Below are positions 1 to 10,706 of a DNA stretch of 64,000 nt, one piece after another (position 1 is the first letter of the stretch; each line of letters opens with the position of its first letter). The position numbers and the translations under genes are program-made. The stretch is from Polydactylus sextarius (lineage: Eukaryota > Chordata > Actinopteri > Polynemidae), in assembly GCA_016801845.1 (NCBI GenBank), contig CM028907.1:23893598-23957597 (forward strand), written 5' to 3'. A model generated the notes under the pieces. It was not told the DNA's origin and did no database searches. It saw only the letters and a program-made list of their open reading frames with translations.

Positions 1-1612
1 TGTAAGAGGGCTTGTAAGCACAGTGAATCACAGAAGACATTGATGCACACACACAGGCTGATCTTATATACTCTATATACTGTATAAGCTCATGTATAAC
101 ACTGTTCTACGGTTTCCTGCTCACCCTGTTCATGATTGTTTTATTTAATCAGGAGAGAATGAAGACGCCAAGAATATTTTATGTTGTAGTTACACACAAA
201 AGGCGCACAGATGATAATTAGAGCGTGACAAAAGAGCAGCACGTGACAAACTAAACAAAAAGAGCAAAAGAGCATAAATAAATTAGGTATAAAGACAAAC
301 GTGTCCTCACAGCGATTGGACACAGTCCCACCACAGAACTGAGGCATGAACAACTCACAGAACACCTTGTGTATATTTGCCACACGTGTGACAAACGAAC
401 AAGGTGAATCATGAAAGATACATGTGTTGGCACACTCAGACATACATAAACAGGGGTCTACATTAATGAGTCACCATCATAAAGCTATGGAGTCATGCCT
501 GGAAACACATTCATTATTCAGATGTGCAGCCGCGACTGACACAACACGTTTACATCAACATGGTCACATTTGCATGACCGCATTGTGGCTCGTCATGGCT
601 ACAAGATAAACAACTACCGAGCGGTCAACACGAAGTCAGACACACTCACACACGCGCACACACCAAGTATTCAGTATGGTTGTAAACAACTGTACTTTCT
701 GTCTTAACAAGAGGATTTTATTCTGACATCTCAAAATAAAAAAAGTTTTTTTTTGCAGTTTTCAGTGTTAGCCATGTTTCTGTTGGATATTCAAGGTTGC
801 CAAAGGATGAAGCATACTGATGGGGATTAGACAGATGGGTGCTGTTAGAAATAGAGAGCTGAATGCTTCAGTAACAGTGCTGTGGCAGAAGCTGAAATAT
901 TTTTTGTCCAAACTCCTAAAATCCTACACATAGTCTAGTCTAGAGGTAATGTTACAAGTTCAGCATCTAGCTCCTTGCTTTTATTCATCAGGAGCTATAT
1001 CCAGCAATGGAAAGCAAAGCTAAGTGAAGTTAGCTTGCTAACCAGTTATCCAAGGCTGGCAAGAAAACACATTTGGTGTCACATGTATCATCAGCCTCAT
1101 CCTACCTTGAACAGACATCATTTTTTGTTTTATTATATGATAGATGATGAAGTGCAACATGACCAATACCATATATTTTATTATTTCACATAAACAGACA
1201 CTGTGCTGAGACAGGCTTTCATTTAACTTTAACTTTCTTCAGTGTGGAAAGTATAAGTGTAAATCTGTAAATCTACGTTTTCATCAGCATTAAATATGCA
1301 TGCATGTTCTCCCCGAGGTGAATATTTTCCACTGATGTTCCAACTTAATGCTGCAGAAGTCAGTGCAAATAATCAACCTTTTGTGTAGCCTTTAACAAGT
1401 CATGGTCTCAAGAGCTGAGAAGCAGCAGCATTTTGTGTAATAGTGAACATGTGGATCTGAAGCAGAGAAATAAAATAAAAAAACATGTACAGGATCCGAC
1501 TTGTTTACTGCGTCGATATAGAGGCGTTTCATGATTAATGTGGACATGATTTATATATGATAAAACGCTACGTGTTACAAATAAAGAAAAACATTTTCTT
1601 TCTTCCCTCCAG
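1..1612 (+). other. Upstream intron of socs7 (no exon seen)
   Basis: No coding exon, RNA gene or clear transposon was recognised here. The stretch ends at a good acceptor that opens the first visible socs7 exon, so it is most simply intron. The earlier SOCS7 exons (proline-rich N-terminus and most of the SH2 domain) must lie to the left of the window. Short CA/GT-rich runs occur near 640-660. Confidence 0.6.
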
Positions 1613-2667
1613 GGACGTTCAGCTTGTGGTGTCATCCAAAGTTTGAGGATCGCTGCCACTCGGTGGTAGAGTTCATCGAGCGGGCCATCATGCACTCCAA
1701 GAACGGCAAATTCCTCTACTTCCTGCGCTCCAGAGTCCCAGGTAAAAAAAAAAAAAAAAAAAGTCATGTATGCGCACACATCACAAATGGATATGAACTG
1801 ACACTTGAAGAAGGAAGTGCCTGAGGGACGGAGGAGGAGGAACGGCTCTAACTCTTGTTACATCTGCGTTCAGCTGCTAAATGATTCATGATTGTGAGAA
1901 TGCAGCGACGTACATGCACATACATTAAAGACGGCAAGGTTATAGTGCAACACGCAGCCCGTGTGTTTTACTTAAATATGTTGACGTAGTCTGTCCAAAC
2001 GCCCTGAGCATGCAGGTTTAAACACTTTAAACACAGGTTTAAGTGTCATCATGTCGCAGATAGTTCAGATGTATCCCACAATTCACTGCCGAAACGCTTT
2101 ATCACAAAAATGCTGCTCTTGAAGCTTCACCACTGCTATGGGATGCTTCCCACTTCCTGTCTCGTAAGTGGGCATTGTCAGCTGATATGACTTGTGACAA
2201 TTAGGTAATTTAAACAGCTGATTTATGACGTATCTGTTAAAGCTAAAGCTAACTGATGGACCATTGTTTGTCCATGTCAACACAACAACACAACACAAGG
2301 TATAAGGTTTGTGAAAAACATGTCCAGCCTACATGACACGGACACAGGAAGTGATTGTGATGGTGCCAGACTGGACTTTTACACTGGATTTATGACCAAT
2401 CAAACATAAACAAGATGGGATTTATTCACATTTTATACAGTTACAGCAGAACATCCACATTTTACTGTTACGTAATGTTCAAAACCTGCTGCATTAAAAA
2501 CTCACCAAAAAGTAAAAATTCCCAACAAATATACTATTACTTCACATTTGATTTGTTTTCACGTGCACAGACCTTTATAAGAATGCAACTATACATTTTT
2601 TAGGTGCCTTTAAATATTTATCTCTTCAAACATGTAGAATGACTTATTGTTTAACTGGGGGTGATTT

Positions 2668-2707
<40 letters not shown>

Positions 2708-3895
2708 GTTTCAGGGCTTCCTCCCACCCCGGTCCAGCTGCTGTATCCTGTATCTCGCTTCAGCAGCGTGAAGTCTCTTCAACATCTCTGTCGCTTCTGC
2801 ATCAGACAGATCGTACGCATCGACCACATCCAGGAGCTTCCACTGCCCAGGTAACAGGCTCCTATACACATCTGTGACAATTTAACTGTCCACCTGCATT
2901 AAATATGCATCTTTTAAAAAATACAAACACACACATACACACACACAACCTGTAATCAGGTTTCACAGATCTTAACAAGACTGTTGTTCACACCACATTA
3001 GTCTTCCAGTTAAAGGTGCCATATGTAAGTTTTTGTTAGCTGTTTCATAATATTAGCATTAACGGCTGTTTAATCACCAGTTATGATTAAGTTGAGCATC
3101 AAACTTAATTTCGCTGCTCAATGAATGAAGTGATAAAAGCAACACCTTAACTGTTAACTGATGAAGTTAGTGTGCTAACCAGGTGGCCCCAAATTATAAC
3201 CTCTTATCTTGTCAATGCAACAATGATTGATATATTAAATATACTATTTATCTTAGGATTTGTGTTGTCAGAGAGGGGGAATATCTGTAAATTTTCTGTT
3301 GCTCCATATCCAATGTTGGCATCAACCATTCAAACTTTAGTCTTTTACTCACCAACACCAATGCTGACATTTGCTTTGCTTCTCTTTCTAACATTTAATT
3401 GCTTTTGCTTTTCTTGCAAACATGCCTCAACCCTTTTATCTTTATCAAAATCATGGCTCAGTCTCTTGGTGAATGACCGCCGCAGTGTACTACAGTGGAG
3501 AAAATCCACTAATCCACTTTGAGCAAACTTTTCAAACTCTCTAGCAAATCAGGAGTCAGATTTCCTGACATCTTTTAGCTTTTGGCCTGCGATGTTTGAG
3601 CCTGAGGTTGTGAGTTGGTGTCAGTCAACAGATAACACATAGATCACCACGACATTTCACCATGAGCCCCAGAAGACGAATCCTAAAACCATTGATGATC
3701 CTCCTAACATCTCCCTGTACCAACCTAAACACACACTCATGGTTGTGTCTGTGTCCATTTCCGCCTGTTTCCAGGCCACTGATCACCTACCTGAGTAAGT
3801 TTTATTACTACGACCCCGAGGAGGAGATGTATCTGTCAATCAAGAGCATCCGGACGGTGGTGGGAGCAGAGCTGGAGGCCGAGTCGCAGACGTAG
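1613..3895 (+). CDS. socs7: socs7, 3' partial (end of SH2 and SOCS box)
   Basis: SOCS7 is a cytoplasmic SH2/SOCS-box adaptor that brings phosphotyrosine proteins to an Elongin B/C-Cullin5 ubiquitin ligase and damps cytokine and insulin signalling (family knowledge). Three coding exons are visible: 1613-1741, 2715-2850 and 3775-3895 (stop TAG 3893-3895), joined in phases 1 and 2. They encode the end of the SH2 domain (starting TFSLWCHPKFEDRC), a linker starting LPPTPVQLLYPVSRF, the SOCS box (SLQHLCRFCIRQIVRIDHI) and the tail KFYYYDPEEEMYLS. The FYYYDP tail separates SOCS7 from SOCS6 and SOCS4/5. The end diverges from the mammalian form (SIKSIRTVVGAELEAESQT). The 5' part of the gene is outside the window. 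Identification is very secure; exon borders were chosen by phase and GT/AG. Confidence 0.95.
2671..2702 (+). repeat. (TG)16 microsatellite beside a socs7 acceptor
   Basis: Sixteen uninterrupted TG units end 12 bases before the AG (2713-2714) of the acceptor for the second visible socs7 exon. The repeat therefore occupies the place of the polypyrimidine tract, leaving only a short TAAATGTTTCAG segment. Confidence 0.95.
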
Positions 3896-6800
3896 CAGCA
3901 GAGATCTTCTCCGCTCGTGTGAGTTAGTTTCTCATCACCCAGGTTTAGTTGTAACAGCTTTTTCTTTTGTTGTTAATTTTCAAGTTTCAGACACACGCAG
4001 CAGAACAGGGAAAAAAAATGAATGTGCTAAAAATGTGCTGAAACAGCAGCTAGTACATTTCTAGTACATTATCACTGCGCATATTTTAAAATGTGTTGTC
4101 ATCACATTGGTCGATACATCATTCGTGATGTGTTGTCAATATTTTAACAGTTGGACCAAGTTTAGTGAGAAAAGTTGCACTTTTTTGTCTCAGTGGCGAC
4201 TCAGAATAGAACAGCTAGTTCAATTAGTTGTAATTCAGCACGTCTTTAGTGCCGCTAATGAAATATAATTTGACCAAAAAGTACTTTCTTAGTACAAGAA
4301 AATAATATTGTAGTAGGCCAAATGTACAGTGTATGAAATACACATGTAAGTAATTACAGAACAACTTCTCTCTGATTCTTCACTTGCATGTAAAAACGTG
4401 AAGATGAAAGTGACAACAAAGTCAAATCAAAACATCAGCAGCAGCTTTTCCAGAAGCTTAAAAACCCCATTATAACTGTGTCTGGTAGAGTCTGTCTACA
4501 AGTTTGATCCAGACTGTGGAACCTAACTTTCCTCCAAACCTGTCTCCCTGTCTAGGTTTCTGTGTGGAGGACTGATCTGCACTGGTCTGCCAGATGATCA
4601 GAGTCCCTGAAGATCTCTGAGTCCAGTTGGACTGGGATGGACTCGCCTCTCTGTTGATTTGGACTAATGAAAAGAGGGGAATGTGTTTTTGCAGTTGGTA
4701 CGGTTGGAAAACTGTAATGACAAGAATTGCAGACACAGAGGACGCTCAGCCTCGTCTTCGGAGGGACTACGGAGACGTTCTCGCCTGTAAAACGTGTCGG
4801 TGGAAAAATTTAAGGCAGAGAAAAGTTGATCTTGAACCCCATTCGCAAATTTTCTCTGAAAACCACTGAACTGGACTTCTAAAAACACAAATGCACTGGT
4901 CGATTTGTACAACTGTTGTTTGCTGCCGTTTTCTTGTTTTTTCCGTCCATTTTGTCTTAATGAGGGTTTTTTTTTGGGATAAAAAGTTGCCCTCAGGGTT
5001 GATATACACACTGAGGCAGGGTAGCAGAGGCACGTCACTGAACTTTTAGAAACATGTCACCATATTGGAAACATTTGATTTGTTAATTCTGCTAGAGTAA
5101 ACTGGTTTTACACTATTAGCTACAGTGCTAATGCTGATATGAATTACACTGATTAAAAAACTGAATTTAAATCAAAACTTTAAACTACCTTAGGACAAAC
5201 TTAAACTCTGAGTACTTTTTAACCTGATAATCAAATGACTGACGTGTTCATTTTAGCTGAGTTTAATTAGTTCTTTTGACAGAGGATCTAGTTTGTTTCC
5301 ATTTGAAATCAATGAAATATGTTGATTTAATAGCTGACAGCAAATAGATTTCAATACAGCAAACTACTTTTGCACTAAGTGAAAATGTATGAAAACCCTG
5401 GAGAGCAAATGTGATTTTTTCCCCGTTTCACTTGACAAAAAAAAAAAAAAAAAAAAAAAAAAGAAAATCATGGAAAAAAAATTCTCACTTTTCAGGACAT
5501 CAGGAAAAAAAAATACACTTTCAGGGTTTCCATATAATTATGTTCTTTACAAGAGTAGTTACAAAAGCTTTTTTTTCATCCGTGTAAACCAGCCCCCCCC
5601 CAAAAAGTATATTTTATGTTATTTATTTACATTTTCTGTTACAATCAGTTTTTTAAATTTTGTCTGAAAATAAAATGAAAACACGTTTAACCAAAATTGA
5701 AAAAGTGAAGGACAAAAAAAAAAACGGCAGAACTTAGTCTCTTTCCTTTTTGGGGTTACCCTAGTTGGGTTGTGATGGCTTACACTCACTCACTGACATA
5801 TGCATTTTGAAAAGTAAAATATCTGATCATATTGTAAAATATCCACTCGTGGTGAAAACAGCATCACTAAACTTTTTATGGTTCTGTTTAAGGACTTGGT
5901 TAAGGTTTAGAAAAGATCCTCTTCTGGTTTAATACAGAAACAGTCAAGAAATGCTAAGAAATGTTACACACCAGTCGTCAGAACATAACAGCTGTTGCAG
6001 TTTAGTCGTATGGAAATATAATTTCTAGGGAACAGGGTCAGATCAAATCAGGAGTCAGTCTCACTGAACAAACATCAGTTTGATGAAGAACTACCTAAAG
6101 TGACAGAAATATTTCTTTCTAGTTTGAACCGAGTGTCATCTGGTAAGATGGAGGTGGGCGGAGCTTAACACACAGTACAATCAGCCACCAGGGGGCGATA
6201 CTTGTCTCAGCTTTAGTTTTGGTTTCCAAACAAATGCAATCACATGTTAGGATGTCAAATTTGGAAGCTTAATTTGAAAATTTTGTTAACACACTAAGTT
6301 TTGGTTCTTCCTCTCGCCTGTTAATGATGTCCTACATTACCCAGAATGCCATGAAATTCAGGCAATGCACTCATTCGTTAATCAGAGAAGTAGAAACGAT
6401 CTCTCCTGCTTCGTACTTAGAGCACAACATGTCCTGAAGCTGTTTTATTTCTAAAGATTATACCCACAATGCCTCACTCCCCCTCCACCACACCCTGCCT
6501 CACAGTGTGTATATCTGCCATGGCTGACCTTTGACCTGTCAGTTATTATTTGTTGAAGATGCTCGGGTGTATTTTGCTGACTCTCAGTTCCCTGAAGCTG
6601 ATCAGACTGACTCAGCATTTTCAGTAAAAAAAAGAAAAAGAAGAAGAAAAATAAATATTGGCATGTGTCGTAATTTCTTAAAACATCTGAATATGAGATT
6701 TATTGAAACTATTGAAAAGGTTTTGTGAAACAGTGGAAACAGGGAAACAACCAGGACCTATGAGTTAAACATCTATAGACCATCACGCTGCAGTATTGTA

Positions 6801-7045
6801 GGTAGATTGAAGTGTAAATATTTTGTAAATATTTATTCCAATTTTTACACCAATTTTTTTTTTTTTTTAAACTTAAAGCAGTTTATAATTAAATTTTTTA
6901 CAAGGTGATCACAAAGATAAAGATGCAAATAGTCACATAGTTCACTCTTGGGATAAACATTTGCTGCAGATTGTGAACCAAAAAAAAAAATATATATTTC
7001 AACATTTTTAAAAATGTTTTGGATTTAAAAAGAAAACGTTTATGT

Positions 7046-7058
7046 ATTTATTTATTTA
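7046..7058 (+). promoter_or_regulatory. AU-rich element, three overlapping ATTTA
   Basis: ATTTA occurs at 7046-7050, 7050-7054 and 7054-7058, which gives the UUAUUUAUU nonamer typical of mRNA-destabilising elements. It matters only if the socs7 transcript runs this far, which is not proven. Confidence 0.45.
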
Positions 7059-10000
7059 TTTTCCTTCACTAATTTTATTTCCAACATTGAACAACTTTGT
7101 CCAGTAATGTGCTGCATCTGTTCGACCCTACGTTGTTATGCAGCTGAGACTCACGGGCCATAAATCATAAGTCTTCAGAAACAACACCTAAGTCCCGTTT
7201 GTTGTTGAGGTTTTTTACTTTTGGGTCAATCTGCAGTTTGACACGAGATCAAATTTTGAGCACAAACTGAATTTTCTAAGCTCAACTTCTCAATGTTTCT
7301 GTTTTGAAACTTTGACAGACAGAAAAAAAAAAAAAAAAACATCTCTCAGATTTTTATTTTTAGACAGTCCAAACACTTTATGAGATTCATGATTTTCTCT
7401 CATCTTCAGGAATAACGCTCTGGGGAGTGAATACTGAATCACTTCTTTATTTATTCATTTATTACAGAGAAGTCGTTCAGATTGAATATACAGAGAGAAA
7501 TATTGTAATTTTAAGATGGCGCAAATTCAACAGTTGATTAAACTTGTTTCAGCAGCAGCCAAAGATTTTATTTTCATCAGTAAAGTAAAATTCTATAAAA
7601 ATCATAAAAATAAACTGTTTTAAAAAAATCACTAAAATGCTCATTTTGTACCAGCAATAAATATAAAACCCAAAGATTATTTCCATTTATCCATCAATCC
7701 ATATCATAAGTGCTTGCATTTTCCCAAACATATTATTAAAATATTGCTAATATCACGACTATTAATAATAATAATAATAATAATAATAATGATAATAATA
7801 ATAATGATGATACATTTTACTTGTGCAGCACCTTTCATACAAGAAATGCAGCTCAAGTGCTTCACTTGAGCATAAAAATAAATGAAAAGCAATAATAAAC
7901 GGGACATATGATGGAAAATGAAAAACCGATGGAATAACATATAATAATATAAAGTTTAATATAAAAATGAATAAAATGATGAACTGATCCAAACTGTTCT
8001 GTCAGTGGGTAATTGAGCCATAAACGTTCAGATATGAGCAGCTATCGTATCCATTTCTATGAGTTAACCATGTGAAGATGCTGAACAGTTGCTGGTGCTG
8101 AGCTCTCTGCACTGAAACGCTTTAATTTTTTAACATCATCTATTCCTCTTTAAATGTTTAAGGCTCAGGCTAATGCTCCAGCTGGTTCAAGGAGCTTGCT
8201 AAAGTGAAAAAAAGTGCGATATCCCAGTTAAATTATGCAGTTTTTTTCCTCTCCACAGAGAAAGAGATGCCTGGGGAGAAGGTGATAGACGAGATGTGCA
8301 TCCTCCAACCACAGACGACAGCACACTCGAGGTGGAGAGAGAGAAAATACTTTGGCTAAAAGCAGGACTCTCATCTCTCGACCATTAAAAAAAAAAAAAA
8401 CATGCAAGTGGTGCACGGAGAGACACAGAGACTGTGTGTGAATAAGGTCAAGTGCTCTTCTTTGGTTGGAAGAAACCTGTATGAAAAGAGGCCGCACGCA
8501 CTGTGGATGTGAATAGTAAAAGGATCTGGTGAGAAAGAGGGACGGCTTGACGTAGCCTACATGCTGTTTGAAAAGTGCTGGGGGGCAGTTCAGAGGATGC
8601 TGTCGACAGATGGGACTGGCAGCCACTACTGGAGCATTTTCTCCACAGAGGTGAAAGAGATGGGATCAAGTGCAGAGGTTCTGGTGTTCAGATCCGGTCT
8701 AAAGAAGCCAAATAACCGTCTGAGTCTGAATAATCTGCACTAAAGAGAACAAAACACACTTCATTATTTTCACATTTTCAGTTGGATCTTAAATGGACAT
8801 TTAAAAAAAAATGTGTCTCATCAAAAACCAATATTTAGTTTATTTCTCTCAAACAGGAGGAAACAAAACGTTTCTTAGGGACTATTTTCACCGGCGGATG
8901 GATCTGACTACATTTGAAGCTCTTGCACTGGATCCAACCAGTGGTTGATATGAAATTCTGAAATTAATATGAATGGTAGTCAACAACAGAACTCATATGC
9001 TGAGTCCTAAATTCGAGGTCTGCGTCCTTCGGAGGATCTGGTCTACGTTGAACAGACTTTCATCGAACAGATCCTCAGAAGGATCTCTGTAGTCTGTGTC
9101 AGTCTAGACCGCAGTCTAGCCTACGGAGAATTTCCTATTTCTATTGTCATTTTGAATCCATCTTGTAGTTTGAATCTTGTTTATAAATATCTATGATACC
9201 AATCTCATTGCCTGCTCCCATTTTCTCATTGCCATCTAATGGCTCTTTCATACTACCACATGCAGCATATTGGACATAAACGTTGTAGCAAATTGCTGCT
9301 GTGAGCACAAACGCTAAAAGCACCTGATCCCTCTAAAGGCCCAGTGACCTCCCTGTATTGATACAGTTCACAGATATTGATCACTGGCTCTTTAGCGTCA
9401 AAACAACGCTGCTGTTGTCAGTAAACTGATGACCTGGACTGTATGTGTTGTCACCACTCAGAGTCAGATACAGGCCCAGCTCATTGTGTAGATTATAGTG
9501 AATACAACCACAACAACAGCAGACCGCATACCGCAGGAGTCTGAGCCAGGTGTCACTGCCAGCGGTAGGAAAACATCTCAGATCCTTCACCTAAATATAA
9601 GCACCAAAAACATAGTAAAGTCCTGACTTCAAAATCCTACTGACCTGTTATTAGACACTGTATCAGCTAAGAGATCATCAACACTGATGAATCAGCGTGT
9701 AAGTGTAAGTGCAGTGATTTTCCATAAACTACAGTTTGAAGTCCTTAGAAGGGACAGGTGAATGGTCAGCAAAGGTTATTTGCTGGACTTCAATCTGGAT
9801 TTTGAACAGAAACTATTTGTGGTGAGTAAATTATCATAGACACATATCATAGACACTGCATTGCAACAATCGTTTAATCGTATAAGAGTTATTTTTTTGA
9901 AGCTTAATGTTTTGTTTTGTATTTAAAATATTGTTGATGTAAAGTAATAAGTAATAAGTAATAGAACATATTCAAATGAATTGAAGTCGTAAAACATTTC

Positions 10001-10099
10001 CCTGTGAAATGTCAAACAGTTCATGTTCCAGTTGTGTTTCAGTGTCTGAATTGTTTTCAGGAGTTTCCATTTGGTTCTGTTGTACTGTTGATGAATGAC

Positions 10100-10105
10100 A
10101 ATAAA
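10100..10105 (+). terminator. Candidate distal polyadenylation signal of socs7
   Basis: A canonical AATAAA is followed within about 10-40 bases by a GT/T-rich tract (TTGTTTTGTGTTTTATTGT), the expected downstream element. It lies just before the GC-rich sp2 promoter, a sensible end for the upstream gene. Confidence 0.4.
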
Positions 10106-10379
10106 TGCATTGTTTTGTGTTTTATTGTATTATGTGAAGTGCTTTGCAGGATGAGTCCGTCTCTCACTAACAGTCACTATCAGACGCAGAAATATTATAT
10201 TGCGCCTTTAAAATAAACTTTTAATCCGTTTACAGTGGCTTAGCGCCGGCTGAGTTATCCCACATAACGGGCCGCTCCTCATAATAAACCACGGGGCAGT
10301 TTAAACGGGTCAGACAGCAGTGACTTGAAGCTCATTGATCGACTCGGTTGTCATTCTTGTTTTGACCGAGCAGCTTCAG

Positions 10380-10706
10380 CGGAAACCGCATTGGCCGTTA
10401 TGGACGTCAGTGAAACCGTCTTCCCGTTTTTATAGGGCACTCGCTTGTTCGTAGGGTTGACGCTTCGGCACCGCCCCCATCGAACACTATCTCGATATCC
10501 TATTGGTCGAATTGTCATCCATTAACTGACGTACTCAAATGATAAGTTACTATTGGTTTTCTTGAATTTCAATCACAGAAAAGACTTAAGCCCATTGGTC
10601 AATATGTCTGTCGCTCAACGTCTCACTGTCCGCTGATTGGTGCAGCCGCGCGGGCGGGCTCCTCCCTGGGCTCGGTCTTCAAGGCTCGCGGAGAGCGAAT
10701 GTCGTC
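10380..10706 (+). promoter_or_regulatory. sp2 promoter with CCAAT-box array and GC boxes
   Basis: The GC content rises sharply just upstream of the sp2 start codon. Inverted CCAAT boxes (ATTGG) lie at 10390-10394, 10502-10506, 10552-10556, 10594-10598 and 10636-10640. The last four are spaced 50, 42 and 42 bases apart. GC boxes are seen near 10472 (CCGCCCC) and 10651 (GGGCGGG). A palindromic ETS-type site (CTTCCGGAAAG) lies downstream near 10868. No TATA box was seen. This looks like a housekeeping, NF-Y/Sp-dependent promoter. Confidence 0.75.

Larger units (their letters stand above)
3896..10230 (+). other. socs7 3' UTR and/or intergenic tract
   Basis: No protein-coding region is supported. 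The stretch is AT-rich with homopolymer runs (A near 5439-5462, A near 7323-7339, A near 8387-8400) and a (TAA)n microsatellite near 7762-7803. Candidate polyadenylation signals include AATAAA at 5669-5674 and 10100-10105. Mammalian SOCS7 mRNA has a long 3' UTR, so much of this may be transcribed, but the sequence alone cannot fix the end. Confidence 0.5.

Noticed and set aside
141..443. Open frame of 100 codons on the minus strand
   Set aside because: No domain, Cys-rich low-complexity translation, no splice support. It lies in what should be socs7 intron.
4470..5038. Overlapping frames on both strands after socs7
   Set aside because: They lack recognisable motifs and are mutually overlapping in 3' UTR-like sequence; no coding signal.
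7762..7803. (TAA)n or other simple arrays as a CRISPR-like or satellite structure
   Set aside because: Plain microsatellite in a vertebrate genome; no spaced repeats.
8228..8743. Exon-like stretch with an acceptor (CTCTCCACAG) and a 60-codon plus frame
   Set aside because: Translations match no family I know and the frames are broken. It could be UTR or non-coding RNA, but I cannot support it as a gene.
9000..9130. Short inverted words around CCTTCGGAGGATCTGG and CAGATCCTCAGAAGGATC
   Set aside because: Suggests a decayed MITE, but termini and target duplication could not be established.
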